64,000 nt of DNA, taken from positions 314,040 through 378,039 of the forward strand of contig NZ_AOJI01000022.1 of assembly GCF_000336995.1 (NCBI RefSeq), read 5' to 3'. Shown here piece after piece: positions 18,157-26,700 of this stretch; within the stretch, counting starts at the first letter, position 1, and each line of letters starts with the position of its first letter. The notes below the pieces were generated by a model. That model made no database searches. It was not told the DNA's origin and saw only the letters and a program-made list of their open reading frames with translations. A program made the position numbers and the translations under genes. Origin of the DNA: Halorubrum aidingense JCM 13560. Lineage in GTDB: Archaea > Halobacteriota > Halobacteria > Halobacteriales > Haloferacaceae.

Positions 18157-18173
18157 TGAGTGCCGAGGCCGAC
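18157..18173 (+). repeat. 17-bp direct repeat, right copy
   Basis: Identical to 16244-16260. Here it opens a 35-codon frame from GTG 18156 to a stop at 18263 (VSAEADVRSR onward), possibly what remains of the gene interrupted or duplicated at this site. Confidence 0.7.
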
Positions 18174-18273
18174 GTCCGATCCAGACCGTTTCGAGAAGCG
18201 ACGGACGAACGGCAGGGAGTCTCGTCCGCCGTGCCCGCAGTATCTGCATCCTACTGGCGGTAGCAGCCGACTA

Positions 18274-19380
18274 GTGATTACCACGCCCCGGCGTAGTCGA
18301 CGCAACCGGAGTGACAACTGTATTTTCGACCAAGACACAGAGGACAGCGAGACGGGAGCCGATTCCGACCTTTCCGGGACCGACCCCCGGAATCCGGTCG
18401 CCTGGTTGACTCGATGGGTGCTCCTGTCCGGGGATCGACGGGTGCTCGCACTCGCCACGGAGACCGTCATCCTGGTCTCGCTGCTGGTCGTCGGAACCGT
18501 CTGGGAGTTCGAGATGGAACGACTCGTCACCGAGACGCGAGCGGTCCAGACCCTGTTCAACACGCTGCTCGGCGGGATCATCCTCTTCGTCTCGGTCGTG
18601 CTCTCGATCAACACCGCCGCCCTCGCCCAGGAGTTCTCCCCCCTTCAGGTCAAGTTGGCCAGCATCGAGGACTCCATCGAGTTCCAGATCGAACTGGAGG
18701 AACTCGTGGAGGGCGGCATCAGTCCGGCCGGGCTACAGCCGTTTCTCCGCTACGTCATCGAGGCGATCCACTCCGAAACGGAATCGATCCGGAGCCCCGA
18801 CAACTCGACGACGGACGAGCGAGCGCGGGCGAACGTGCTCGCCTTCGTCGACGATATCGACACGCGGCTGTCCCAGATCGAGCGGCGGATCCGCCAAAGC
18901 GACCCTCGCGTGTCGATCCTCCTGTTGAGCACGCTCGATTACCCCTACGCCCGCCACATCAACGTGACCCGACGCCTGAAAGCCACCCACGGGGACGCAC
19001 TCACGGAATCGGATCACCAGTCGCTCGCGACGCTGCTCCGGATTCTCACGATCCTCGCGTCCGGTCGCGAGTACTTCACGACGCTGTACTTCAAGCGGGA
19101 GCTCCGGAACCTCTCGAGTGCCCTCCTCCTCCTCTCGCTCCCGGTGATCGTCTTCACGTCGTACGTGCTGCTCGCGATGGACACCGGTCTCTTCCCGCAA
19201 ACGACGCTCCCGGGAGTCCGATCGCGACTCCTCTACGTCAACCTCGCGTTCGTCATCGCGCTGTCTCCGTACGTCCTTCTCAGCTCGTACATGCTCCGCA
19301 TGCTCACCGTCTCGAAACACTCCCTCGAATCGACGGTGTTCACGCTCGAGCCCGACGTCGAACTGGACCTCGACCGTTAG
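18274..19380 (+). CDS. Four-helix membrane protein of unknown function
   Basis: Two N-terminal membrane helices (around VLALATETVILVSLLVVGTV and LFNTLLGGIILFVSVVLSI) and two C-terminal ones (LLLLSLPVIVFTSYVLLAM; LLYVNLAFVIALSPYVLL) flank a cytoplasmic, charged helical region of about 170 residues. I know no family function. The frame is open back to a GTG at 18160, but that stretch is Arg/Pro-rich and overlaps the direct repeat. The GTG at 18274, just before an acidic tail, seems better; the start is uncertain. Its stop overlaps the convergent CapA-like gene by four bases. Confidence 0.72.
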   Translation: MITTPRRSRRNRSDNCIFDQDTEDSETGADSDLSGTDPRNPVAWLTRWVLLSGDRRVLALATETVILVSLLVVGTVWEFEMERLVTETRAVQTLFNTLLGGIILFVSVVLSINTAALAQEFSPLQVKLASIEDSIEFQIELEELVEGGISPAGLQPFLRYVIEAIHSETESIRSPDNSTTDERARANVLAFVDDIDTRLSQIERRIRQSDPRVSILLLSTLDYPYARHINVTRRLKATHGDALTESDHQSLATLLRILTILASGREYFTTLYFKRELRNLSSALLLLSLPVIVFTSYVLLAMDTGLFPQTTLPGVRSRLLYVNLAFVIALSPYVLLSSYMLRMLTVSKHSLESTVFTLEPDVELDLDR

Positions 19381-20834
19381 GCGAGTTCGACCAGCCCGAC
19401 CCCGTCCTCGCGATCGATCGTCGTCCCGTACGGTGCGGAGAGCTCCGCGAGCCGGTCGAGGATCGTCTCGGTCTCCGCCTCGTCGGCCCGAATTGGCGTT
19501 CCCCGATCGGGCCGCGCCGCGGTCCGCCCGAGCGAACAGGGGAGCAGTTCGATGCGCTCGACCCGACCGTCGCCGCCGAACTCGCAGGTCGCGACCACGG
19601 TGTGCCAGTACTCGGGGTATGCAAGGTTGCCGGTCGGTTCGCCGTCCTCGTAGTACCGCGCGTCGAACACCCTCGAGGGGTAGCGGTCGTCTTCGACATC
19701 GAAGTAGTCGAAGGTCTCCGCCGGGAGCCGATCGAGCGTCTCGAACTGACAGAAGAAGTTCCCGAGCGAGTAGAAGATCGGCCTCCCGTCGTACACCTCG
19801 ATCCCCCGGAGGACGTGCGGTCCGGTCCCGACGACGGCGTCGGCGCCGGCGTCGATGCAGTCGCGGGCGAACGATTCGACCATCGCCGGGGTCTCGGGGA
19901 CGTTCCGCGTCCCGGCGGGCCCCTGGTGCGCGTGGAGGGAGAGGACCGTCCAGTCCGCGGTCGCGTTCGCCTCCCGGACTCCCGCGAGCACCTCCTCGCG
20001 GTCCGGGGGATGCAGCGAGTGCGAGATCCCCTCGTCGCGCTCGTCGTCGACCGCTTCGAAGGCCATGTGCACACAGTGGTACGTGTCGGTTCCATCGTCC
20101 TCGTCGTCGCCGTCGTCCCCACCGTCTCCGCCGCTCCCGCCATCTCCGCCGCTCCCGCCGTCTCCGCCGTCCGCCGAGTCCCGCCGCTCGATCCAGGTGT
20201 CTCTCACGTCGTCGATACCGACGGCGCGTCCGATCTCGCGTATCTGGTCGAACCGCTCGTCGGTCACCCGATACGTCCAGTTCACGTGAAGCGGGCTGAT
20301 CCCCGGACGACCGGGGAGAAGCGACGACGGCGGGCCCGCCTCGCTTTCGGGGGCGACGCTCGCACAGGCGCTGACCAACCCGACCCGGCCGCCCGGGGTC
20401 GTCTCGTACGCCGGGGCTCGCGCCGCTGGGAGGTCGCGTCCGAGACCGGCGTAGGGGATGGACCGGTCTTCGAGTTCCCGCATCGTCGAGCGCATCCCGC
20501 GCCGGCCGAAGTCGCGGGAGTGGTTCGAGGCGGCCGACACGAGGTCGATTCCCATCGCCGTCAACTCGTCGAGGAGGGCCGGCGGACACCGAAGCACCAT
20601 CCCGGGAAAGGCGGCGAGGTACTGGTACTGATCCCGGATCGCCTGCGGCGGCGTCGCGTAGGACGACCCGTCGGTGACGACGGCCTCGAGATTCGTCAGG
20701 GCCGCGTCCGCGTCCCGAAGTCGGTCGAGGATCGCGTCGAATCGGGGGTCGCCTTCCCGCGCGACCACCGACCGTGTCAGAATCGAGTCTCCGGTCGCAG
20801 CGAGCGTGAACGACCGGTTCCGTGGCGAACTCAT
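19377..20834 (-). CDS. CapA-family metallophosphatase-like protein
   Basis: The 485-residue protein follows the CapA (poly-gamma-glutamate synthesis) calcineurin-like pattern: AATGDSILTRSV near residue 12, LTNLEAVVT near 46, LVSAASNHSRDFG near 95-107, and SLHAHQGPAG plus GPHVLRGIEVYDGRPIFYSLGNF near 300-350. It lacks a signal peptide. A Gly/Asp repeat loop (GGDGGSGGDGG) near residue 225 is inserted in the core. Family members act in capsule polymer synthesis or as uncharacterised phosphoesterases. The gamma-glutamyltransferase gene close by is suggestive of gamma-glutamyl metabolism, but this is only a neighbourhood hint. Confidence 0.85.
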   Translation of the reverse strand: MSSPRNRSFTLAATGDSILTRSVVAREGDPRFDAILDRLRDADAALTNLEAVVTDGSSYATPPQAIRDQYQYLAAFPGMVLRCPPALLDELTAMGIDLVSAASNHSRDFGRRGMRSTMRELEDRSIPYAGLGRDLPAARAPAYETTPGGRVGLVSACASVAPESEAGPPSSLLPGRPGISPLHVNWTYRVTDERFDQIREIGRAVGIDDVRDTWIERRDSADGGDGGSGGDGGSGGDGGDDGDDEDDGTDTYHCVHMAFEAVDDERDEGISHSLHPPDREEVLAGVREANATADWTVLSLHAHQGPAGTRNVPETPAMVESFARDCIDAGADAVVGTGPHVLRGIEVYDGRPIFYSLGNFFCQFETLDRLPAETFDYFDVEDDRYPSRVFDARYYEDGEPTGNLAYPEYWHTVVATCEFGGDGRVERIELLPCSLGRTAARPDRGTPIRADEAETETILDRLAELSAPYGTTIDREDGVGLVELA

Positions 20835-20984
20835 GACTCCGATCCCGAGGAGAACCGGTTATAGATATGGGTTGTATTCACATGGATACCGATCCGAGCT
20901 CTCGGCGGCGTCGGAGCCGACCGCGCCCGTCTGATCGCTCCCCCCGTCGCCGGCCGACGGGCCGAGAGCGTCACGGCGCCTGTC

Positions 20985-21215
20985 TCAGAGCAAGAGCGAG
21001 ACGACCGCCAGCACGAGAAAGATGATCACGAACCACTTCGCGATGGTCATCGAGATTCCCGCGACACCCCGAGCCCCCAAGACGGCCGCAACGATCGCGA
21101 TGATGAAGAAGATCACCGCCCACTGGATGAAATCGCCGGAAAACTGCAGGGGCGAGTATCCCAGCGCGAACAATGACTGCGGGTCCGTCACGAGCGCCAG
21201 TTGACTGAGGTCCAT
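20985..21215 (-). CDS. DUF1328-type small membrane protein
   Basis: The 76-residue product has two membrane helices: [22 protein letters not shown] and [19 protein letters not shown]. The [14 protein letters not shown] segment between them is typical of the DUF1328 family of small membrane proteins, often stress-linked in bacteria. Function is unknown. It is divergent from gamma-glutamyltransferase, with a repeat array between them. Confidence 0.82.
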   Translation of the reverse strand: MDLSQLALVTDPQSLFALGYSPLQFSGDFIQWAVIFFIIAIVAAVLGARGVAGISMTIAKWFVIIFLVLAVVSLLL

Positions 21216-21277
21216 GGCCGACCCATGAGTGACGCACCATTAGTTATGGAGCCGCAATCTCGATCGAGTACAAGTAA

Positions 21278-21337
21278 GCGCGTCTGAACGTGAGTAAGTG
21301 TATCTGAACCTGAGTAGGCGCGCCTGAACGCGATACA
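21278..21337. repeat. Three 20-bp direct repeats between divergent genes
   Basis: Units start at 21278, 21298 and 21318. They share tctgaac or cctgaac followed by gtgagta-like sequence, the third being degenerate. A spacing of two helical turns places all copies on one face of the DNA, as in an operator array. It lies between the DUF1328 gene and the gamma-glutamyltransferase gene. Confidence 0.6.
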
Positions 21338-21507
21338 CCGGGGGGGCCGTGAACTACAACAGTCATTCTGTATAGCGGTTATTAATATATCGTGCCGTTC
21401 GGCGAGACGGCGGCACCGACGCGACGACCGCGAGACCACCCGACGGAGACGGGCACACCGAAACTATCCGGGGGGACGTTTAACGCCGTCCCGCTATTCC
21501 GACCGAT

Positions 21508-23166
21508 ATGGATCCGGATCTGGACAGGTTTACCTCGCGGCGATCGACGGTGTACGGACAGCGGGGCGTCGTCGCTACGAGTCAGCCGCTCGCGAGCGAA
21601 GCGGGCATCGAGATGCTTCGCGAGGGCGGGAACGCGTTCGACGCCGCGGTCGCGACGGCGGCCGCGCTCAACGTGGTCGAGCCGACGTCGACCGGGCTCG
21701 GCGGCGACGTGTTCGCGCTGTACCGCACCGCCGACGGCGACGTGGGCGCGATGCGCGCCTGCGGCGGGGCGCCGGCCGACGCGACCATCGAGAACGTCCG
21801 AGGCGCCCTCGACGACACCGAGGACGTCTCCTCGTACTACCCCGATGACGGGGGGTACGCGGTCGATGACACCGGAGACGCCGGGATGCCCTTTTACGGT
21901 CCGCACGCGGTCACGGTCCCCGGCACGGCCCGAGGGTGGGAGGCGACGATCGAGGAACTCGGCCGGCTCACGCTCGCGGACGCGCTCGGGCCCGCGATCC
22001 GGTACGCGACCGAGGGCTATCCGGTTTCAGAGGTCATCGCGTCCCACTGGACGGGCGCCGAGGACCTGTTCACCGACGACCACGCCCGCGAGGCCTACCT
22101 GTTCGACGGCGAGGCGCCGGCGGTCGGCGAGACGGTGACGCTCCCGCGGCTCGGCGCCTCGATGGAGCGGATCGCCGAGGAAGGCGCCGACGTCGTCTAC
22201 GAGGGCGAGATCGCGGAGGCGATCGCGTCGGAGGTCCAGTCGCAGGGCGGGTTCATGACCGTCGACGACTTGGCCGACTTCGAGGTCGAGTGGCCGGAGC
22301 CCGTCTCGACGACGTACAACGGCGCGGAGGTGTACGAGCTCCCGCCGAACAACCAGGGGCTCATCGCGCTGGAGGCGCTCAACATCGCCGCCGACCTCGG
22401 CGCCGGCGAGTACGACTACGACACCGCCGAGCGCGTCCACTACTTCGCGGAGGCGATGAAACTCGCCTTCCACGACGGTCACCGCTACATCACCGACCCC
22501 GAGTACGAGGCGGTCCCGCCGCTGGCGTCTGACGAGTGGGCGGACATGCGCGCGGCCGAAGTCGGCGACGCGGCCAACCACGACGTCTCCTTCGGCGTTC
22601 CGAACGCTAACGCGGAGGACGCCGACACCGTGCTCCTCACCGTCGCCGACGACGAGGGGAACGTCGTCTCGTACATCAACTCGCGGTTCGCGGGCTTCGG
22701 CTCCGGGCTCGTCGCCGGCGACACGGGAATCGCCCTCCAGAACCGGGGCGCCTCCTTCTCGCTCGACCCCGAACACCCGAACGCTCTCGAACCGGGGAAA
22801 CGGCCCTTCCACACGCTGATCCCCGGGCTTGCTCGATTCGGCGAGAACGACTGGGCCGCCTTCGGCGTGATGGGCGGCTACATGCAGCCGCAGGGGCACG
22901 TCCAGGTGATCTCGAACATCGTCGACTACGAGATGCCGCTCCAGCGCGCCCTCGACGAAGCCCGCTGGCGCTACCGCGAGTCCGGCGAACTGGCGCTCGA
23001 ACCCCACTTCGACGACGGGGTGGCGGCGAAACTGGTCCGGAAAGACCACGACGTGCGGACGCTCTCGCCGGTCATGTTCGGCGGCGCACAGATCGCCCGC
23101 AACGAGGACGGAACCCTCTCCGCGGCGACCGAACCGCGGAAAGACGGGACTGCACAGGGGTACTGA
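21508..23166 (+). CDS. ggt: Gamma-glutamyltransferase
   Basis: The 552-residue Ntn hydrolase matches gamma-glutamyltranspeptidase. The N-terminal half has ASEAGIEMLREGGNAFDAAVA near residues 31-51 and TGLGGDVFALY near 62. The autoprocessing/nucleophile site is the Thr in DADTVLLTV at about residue 374. The small-subunit part shows EPGKRPFHTLIPG and FGVMGGYMQPQGHVQVISN. It cleaves or transfers gamma-glutamyl groups from gamma-glutamyl compounds; haloarchaea make gamma-glutamylcysteine, a plausible substrate. No signal peptide is evident, so it is probably cytoplasmic. A TATA-like gtttaac lies 23-29 bases upstream of the ATG. Confidence 0.92.
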   Translation: MDPDLDRFTSRRSTVYGQRGVVATSQPLASEAGIEMLREGGNAFDAAVATAAALNVVEPTSTGLGGDVFALYRTADGDVGAMRACGGAPADATIENVRGALDDTEDVSSYYPDDGGYAVDDTGDAGMPFYGPHAVTVPGTARGWEATIEELGRLTLADALGPAIRYATEGYPVSEVIASHWTGAEDLFTDDHAREAYLFDGEAPAVGETVTLPRLGASMERIAEEGADVVYEGEIAEAIASEVQSQGGFMTVDDLADFEVEWPEPVSTTYNGAEVYELPPNNQGLIALEALNIAADLGAGEYDYDTAERVHYFAEAMKLAFHDGHRYITDPEYEAVPPLASDEWADMRAAEVGDAANHDVSFGVPNANAEDADTVLLTVADDEGNVVSYINSRFAGFGSGLVAGDTGIALQNRGASFSLDPEHPNALEPGKRPFHTLIPGLARFGENDWAAFGVMGGYMQPQGHVQVISNIVDYEMPLQRALDEARWRYRESGELALEPHFDDGVAAKLVRKDHDVRTLSPVMFGGAQIARNEDGTLSAATEPRKDGTAQGY

Positions 23167-23358
23167 CCGGCCGGCGCTGCGGACTCGTTCTGACGGCCGA
23201 ACCGCTCGGCCCGCACGAATGACAGATAAGCGTAACGAGCGGGAGTTTCGGACCGGATCGGAAAAGCCGTCGGCGGTTGTAGACGCGCCCTGTCGGGCGC
23301 ATTCCACCCGTATCTCGGATCGGGTCCCCGGTGCGTGGTATTTGTGTGCGTGGATACA

Positions 23359-23365
23359 TTTATAA
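23359..23365 (+). promoter_or_regulatory. TATA box of the permuted binding-protein gene
   Basis: The sequence tttataa lies 27-33 bases ahead of the ATG at 23392. This selects that start (MTRRIQRRD) over in-frame ATGs at 23335 and 23374. Confidence 0.6.
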
Positions 23366-23391
23366 CCTCCCGTATGGTACTCGCTATCAGA

Positions 23392-24783
23392 ATGACGCGA
23401 CGAATACAGCGACGAGACGTACTCAGAGGCGCCGGCGCAGCCGGCATCGCGGCGATCGCCGGATGCTCCACCGACGACGGGTCGGGCGGCGACGGCTCAG
23501 GTGACGACGGGTCGGGCGACGATGGCTCGGGCGACGACGGATCGAGCGGCGACGGCGGGTCGGGAGGCAACGGCGGATCCAACCTCCCGGACGCAGTGAT
23601 GGTCGTCGGCTTCCCGCAGTCCGGAATCCAGCTGTTCCGAGACTTCTACTCGGATTTCGCGGACGACGCGCCGGACCTCGACATCGTCGTTCCGGACGGG
23701 CTGATCGACGCCGACCTCCCCGGAGAGGTCGACAACGACATGAACAACGTCATCGGCACCGCCCCGTCCGCCGACGGCCCGGGCGCCGACTTCTTCGCTG
23801 AATCGTACGAGGAGGAGTACGGCGAGGGACCGGGCGTGTTCACCGCGCAGGCGTACGACGCGATGGCGATCAACATCCTCGCCGCGACCGCTGCGGGCGA
23901 GAACGACGGAACGGCGATCCGCGACCGAGTCCGGACCGTCGCGAACCCCGGCGGCGACGAGTTCGGGCCGTCTGAGCTCCCGGAGGCCGTCGAGACCGTC
24001 GCCGCCGGCGATCCGGTCCACTACGTGGGCGCGTCGTCGAGCGTCAATTTCGACGTCAACGGCGACATCGCCACCGCGGCCTACGACGTCGTGGACTTCC
24101 AAGACGGCGAGTTGGTCACGCTCGACACGCTCGAGTTCGGGAACGAGCTCAGCGACGAGGACTTGGAAGCGACCGCCGAGGACCCGGTCGGCGTCGACGA
24201 GTTCGAGGCGATGATCGGCGTGTTGATGCCCGAAACCGGCGACCTCGGTTCGCTCGGCGCCCCGATCCGTGACGGCGCCCTGCTCGCGGCCACGCAGGTC
24301 AACGACGCGGACCTCTCCGTCACCGTCGACACGCGCGTCGAGGACACGCAGACCGACCCGCAGGCCGGCATCTCCGGCGCCAATGCGCTCGTCGACGCCG
24401 GGTACGGCGCGGTCGTCGGCCCGGCCGCCTCGAACGTGAACATTCAGGTGGCAGACCAGGTGCTGATCCCCAGCGGCGTCGTCGGCATCTCGCCGTCCTC
24501 GACGGACCCGAACGTGACGGACCTCGACGACAACGACTACATCTTCCGGACCGCCCCGTCCGACCTCCTGCAGGGTCCGGCGATGGCCGAACTCGCCGCC
24601 GGCGACATGGTCGGCGCCGAGTCCTCCGGCACGCTGTACCTCAACGACGCGTACGGACAGTCGCTCGAAGAGCAGTACGTGGGTGCCTTCGAGGAGAACG
24701 GCGGCACGATCGGCGAGCGCGTCTCCTTCGAGCCCGAGCAGGCCACGTACTCCAGCCAGTGGTCGAGCGTGCTCGACCTGTAA
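23392..24783 (+). CDS. Circularly permuted LivJ/LivK-type substrate-binding lipoprotein
   Basis: A 463-residue Tat lipoprotein (RRIQRRDVLRGAG; lipobox AIAGC, Cys25) with a Gly/Asp/Ser linker (26-64). Residues 65 to about 250 (PDAVMVVGFPQSGIQLFRDF to VVDFQDGELVTLDTLEF) correspond to the C-terminal half of ordinary Peripla_BP_6 proteins. Residues about 273-463 (MIGVLMPETGDLGSLGAP to YSSQWSSVLDL) correspond to the N-terminal half. In normal members SSVLD runs directly into PDAVVFVGFP, so the halves are swapped and joined by an acidic linker. All fold elements seem present. It converges on the permease/ATPase operon at 25028-29139 and is presumably its binding protein for branched-chain amino acids or similar. 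Confidence 0.85.
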   Translation: MTRRIQRRDVLRGAGAAGIAAIAGCSTDDGSGGDGSGDDGSGDDGSGDDGSSGDGGSGGNGGSNLPDAVMVVGFPQSGIQLFRDFYSDFADDAPDLDIVVPDGLIDADLPGEVDNDMNNVIGTAPSADGPGADFFAESYEEEYGEGPGVFTAQAYDAMAINILAATAAGENDGTAIRDRVRTVANPGGDEFGPSELPEAVETVAAGDPVHYVGASSSVNFDVNGDIATAAYDVVDFQDGELVTLDTLEFGNELSDEDLEATAEDPVGVDEFEAMIGVLMPETGDLGSLGAPIRDGALLAATQVNDADLSVTVDTRVEDTQTDPQAGISGANALVDAGYGAVVGPAASNVNIQVADQVLIPSGVVGISPSSTDPNVTDLDDNDYIFRTAPSDLLQGPAMAELAAGDMVGAESSGTLYLNDAYGQSLEEQYVGAFEENGGTIGERVSFEPEQATYSSQWSSVLDL

Positions 24784-24830
24784 GACGAGTCAGCCTCGAA
24801 GCCGACGCTGCCGACCGACCGATTTCTCGC

Positions 24831-24836
24831 TTTTTT
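24831..24836 (+). terminator. T-run terminator after the binding-protein gene
   Basis: Six T residues follow tctcgc about 48 bases after the stop, between convergent genes. Archaeal termination at such T runs is usual. The remaining bases up to 25027 hold no gene. Confidence 0.5.
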
Positions 24837-25027
24837 ACCCACACCGCGAGCGACGCTTCGGGACCGTCTCGGGACCGTTCGCTCACCACCGGCGCCGCAG
24901 GGCCCCGGTAGCCGCCGCTGAACGACAGCCGACGAGACGACAAAAATCGAAAAACGACGAGGCAGGAACGCCTCGTCTCGCGGTCATCGACCGCACCGCC
25001 GCACCACCGCGCCGCCGGGCCGTCGAG

Positions 25028-25819
25028 TTACCCGCCGAGGAAGTCTTTTCGCACGTCCTCGTCGCCGAGCAGCGCCTCCCCGTGGTCCGTGTAGCGGTTC
25101 TCGCCGTTGACGAGGACGTACCCGCGGTCGCACCGACGGAGCGCCTCCTTCGCGTTCTGCTCGACCATCAGGATCGCCGTCCCGGCGTCGTTGATCCGGT
25201 CGATCCGGTCGAACATGTCCGAGACGAGGTCGGGCGCCAGTCCGGCGGAGGGCTCGTCCAGCAGCAGCAGGTCCGGATCGAGCATCAGCGCCCGCCCCAT
25301 CGCGACCATCTGTCGCTGGCCGCCGGAGAGCGTCCCCGCCTTCTGCTCCTGTCGCTCGCGGAGGATCGGGAACCGGTCGAATATCTCTTCGATCTGATCT
25401 TCCGGCACGCTGTCGAGGATATACGCCCCCATCTCGAGGTTCTCGCGGACGCTCAGTCCCGGAAAGACGTTGTCCGTCTGCGGGACGAAACCGATCCCCT
25501 CTCGGATGATCTGCTCGGGCGCGAGGCCGTGGATCTCGTTGCCCTCGAACTCGACGCTACCGTCCATGTACGTCGTCAGCCCGAACACGGTCTTCATCAC
25601 CGTCGACTTGCCGGCGCCGTTCGGGCCGACGATGGTGACGTACTCCCCGTCGGCGACGTCAAGGTCGACGTCGGTGAGGATCTGAAGGTCACCGTATCCG
25701 GCGTCGAGGTCGCGGATCCGGAGGATCGCGTCGCCCTCGACGGTGTGAGCGGTACCGGCTTTGGTCGCCTCGGCAGCCGGTTCTTCGACCGATTCCTCGA
25801 CCGCCTCGTCGGCGCTCAT
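25028..25819 (-). CDS. livF: Branched-chain amino-acid type ABC ATPase (LivF)
   Basis: The 263-residue ATPase has an acidic tail, then Walker A GPNGAGKST near residue 63, Q-loop VPQTDNVFP, signature LSGGQRQ near 160 and Walker B LLLLDEPSAGLAP. The PQTDNVFPGLSVRENLEMG segment is typical of LivF. It powers import with the partner LivG. Its start overlaps the livG stop by four bases, and it is the last gene of the operon. The exact amino-acid or amide substrate is not shown by the sequence. Confidence 0.9.
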   Translation of the reverse strand: MSADEAVEESVEEPAAEATKAGTAHTVEGDAILRIRDLDAGYGDLQILTDVDLDVADGEYVTIVGPNGAGKSTVMKTVFGLTTYMDGSVEFEGNEIHGLAPEQIIREGIGFVPQTDNVFPGLSVRENLEMGAYILDSVPEDQIEEIFDRFPILRERQEQKAGTLSGGQRQMVAMGRALMLDPDLLLLDEPSAGLAPDLVSDMFDRIDRINDAGTAILMVEQNAKEALRRCDRGYVLVNGENRYTDHGEALLGDEDVRKDFLGG

Positions 25820-26700
25820 ATGTCCTCCCCCAGGTACGCCTCGATCACCTGTTCGTTGTTCCGGATCTCGTCGCCGGTGCCTTCGGCGAGGACGCTTCCC
25901 TGATGCATGACGATGACGTGTTCGCAGTTGTTCATGATGATGTCCATGTCGTGCTCGACGAGGAGGAACGTGTACCCGTCCTCGCGGAGCTGGTGGATCC
26001 GATCTAACAGCTTCTCTTCGAGCGTCGGGTTGACGCCCGCGAGCGGCTCGTCGAGCAGGACCAGTTCCGGATCGGTCATCAGCGCCCGAGCCATCTCGAG
26101 GAGCTTCCGTTGGCCCCCGGAGAGGTTGCCGGCGTGTTCGGTCGCGAGGTGATCGATCTCGAAGAAGTCGAGCGTCTCCCACGCGCGTTCGCGGATCTCC
26201 TCTTCCTGTGTGACGACCTCGCCGCGGAGTCCGGGGGTGACCGCGCGGATCGCCGACTCCCCGAGCTGGCCTTTCGGCGCCAGCATGAGGTTTTCGAGCA
26301 CCGTCATCTCCTCCAGTTCGCGCGCGATCTGGAACGTCCGCACGAGCCCCTTCCGCGCGATCTGGTAGGGTTTGAGCCCGGTGATATCCTCGTTTTTGAA
26401 GTAGATGTTCCCCGCCGTCGGCTCGTGGACGCCGGTGATGCAGTTGAACGTCGTCGATTTGCCGGCGCCGTTCGGCCCGATGAGTCCGGTCAGCGAGCCC
26501 TGCTCGACCTCGAAGGAGGCGCCGTCGACGGCGGTCACGCCGCCGAAGCGCTTGACGAGGCCGTCGACGCGGAGCGGGACGCCCGTCGGCGTCCGCTTCG
26601 CCGCCTCCTCGACGGGGCTGTCGTTCGCCTCCGGCTCGTCGCTCGTCGCGGGCGACCCGCCCGCGGCCGCGTCGTCCGCGTCGGGGATGTCGCTACTCAT
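25816..26700 (-). CDS. livG: Branched-chain amino-acid type ABC ATPase (LivG)
   Basis: The 294-residue ATPase has Walker A GPNGAGKST near residue 72, FQIARELEEMTVLENLM, signature LSGGQRKLLEMARAL near 185 and Walker B LVLLDEPLAGVNPTLEEKL. The IGPNGAGKSTTFNCITG and FKNEDITGL segments are LivG-like. The N-terminal 35 residues are acidic and disordered. The start at 26700 overlaps the livM gene by eight bases, so translation is coupled. Confidence 0.9.
   Translation of the reverse strand: MSSDIPDADDAAAGGSPATSDEPEANDSPVEEAAKRTPTGVPLRVDGLVKRFGGVTAVDGASFEVEQGSLTGLIGPNGAGKSTTFNCITGVHEPTAGNIYFKNEDITGLKPYQIARKGLVRTFQIARELEEMTVLENLMLAPKGQLGESAIRAVTPGLRGEVVTQEEEIRERAWETLDFFEIDHLATEHAGNLSGGQRKLLEMARALMTDPELVLLDEPLAGVNPTLEEKLLDRIHQLREDGYTFLLVEHDMDIIMNNCEHVIVMHQGSVLAEGTGDEIRNNEQVIEAYLGEDI

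Noticed and set aside
18733..20589. A 618-codon minus-strand frame overlapping the CapA-like gene
   Set aside because: Composition is Arg/Gly-rich throughout; the frame with CapA motifs is the acidic one at 19377-20834.
18414..20864. An 816-codon plus-strand frame running over the membrane-protein and CapA-like genes
   Set aside because: It is an Arg/Pro-rich shadow of two real genes, with no domain and no haloarchaeal acidity.
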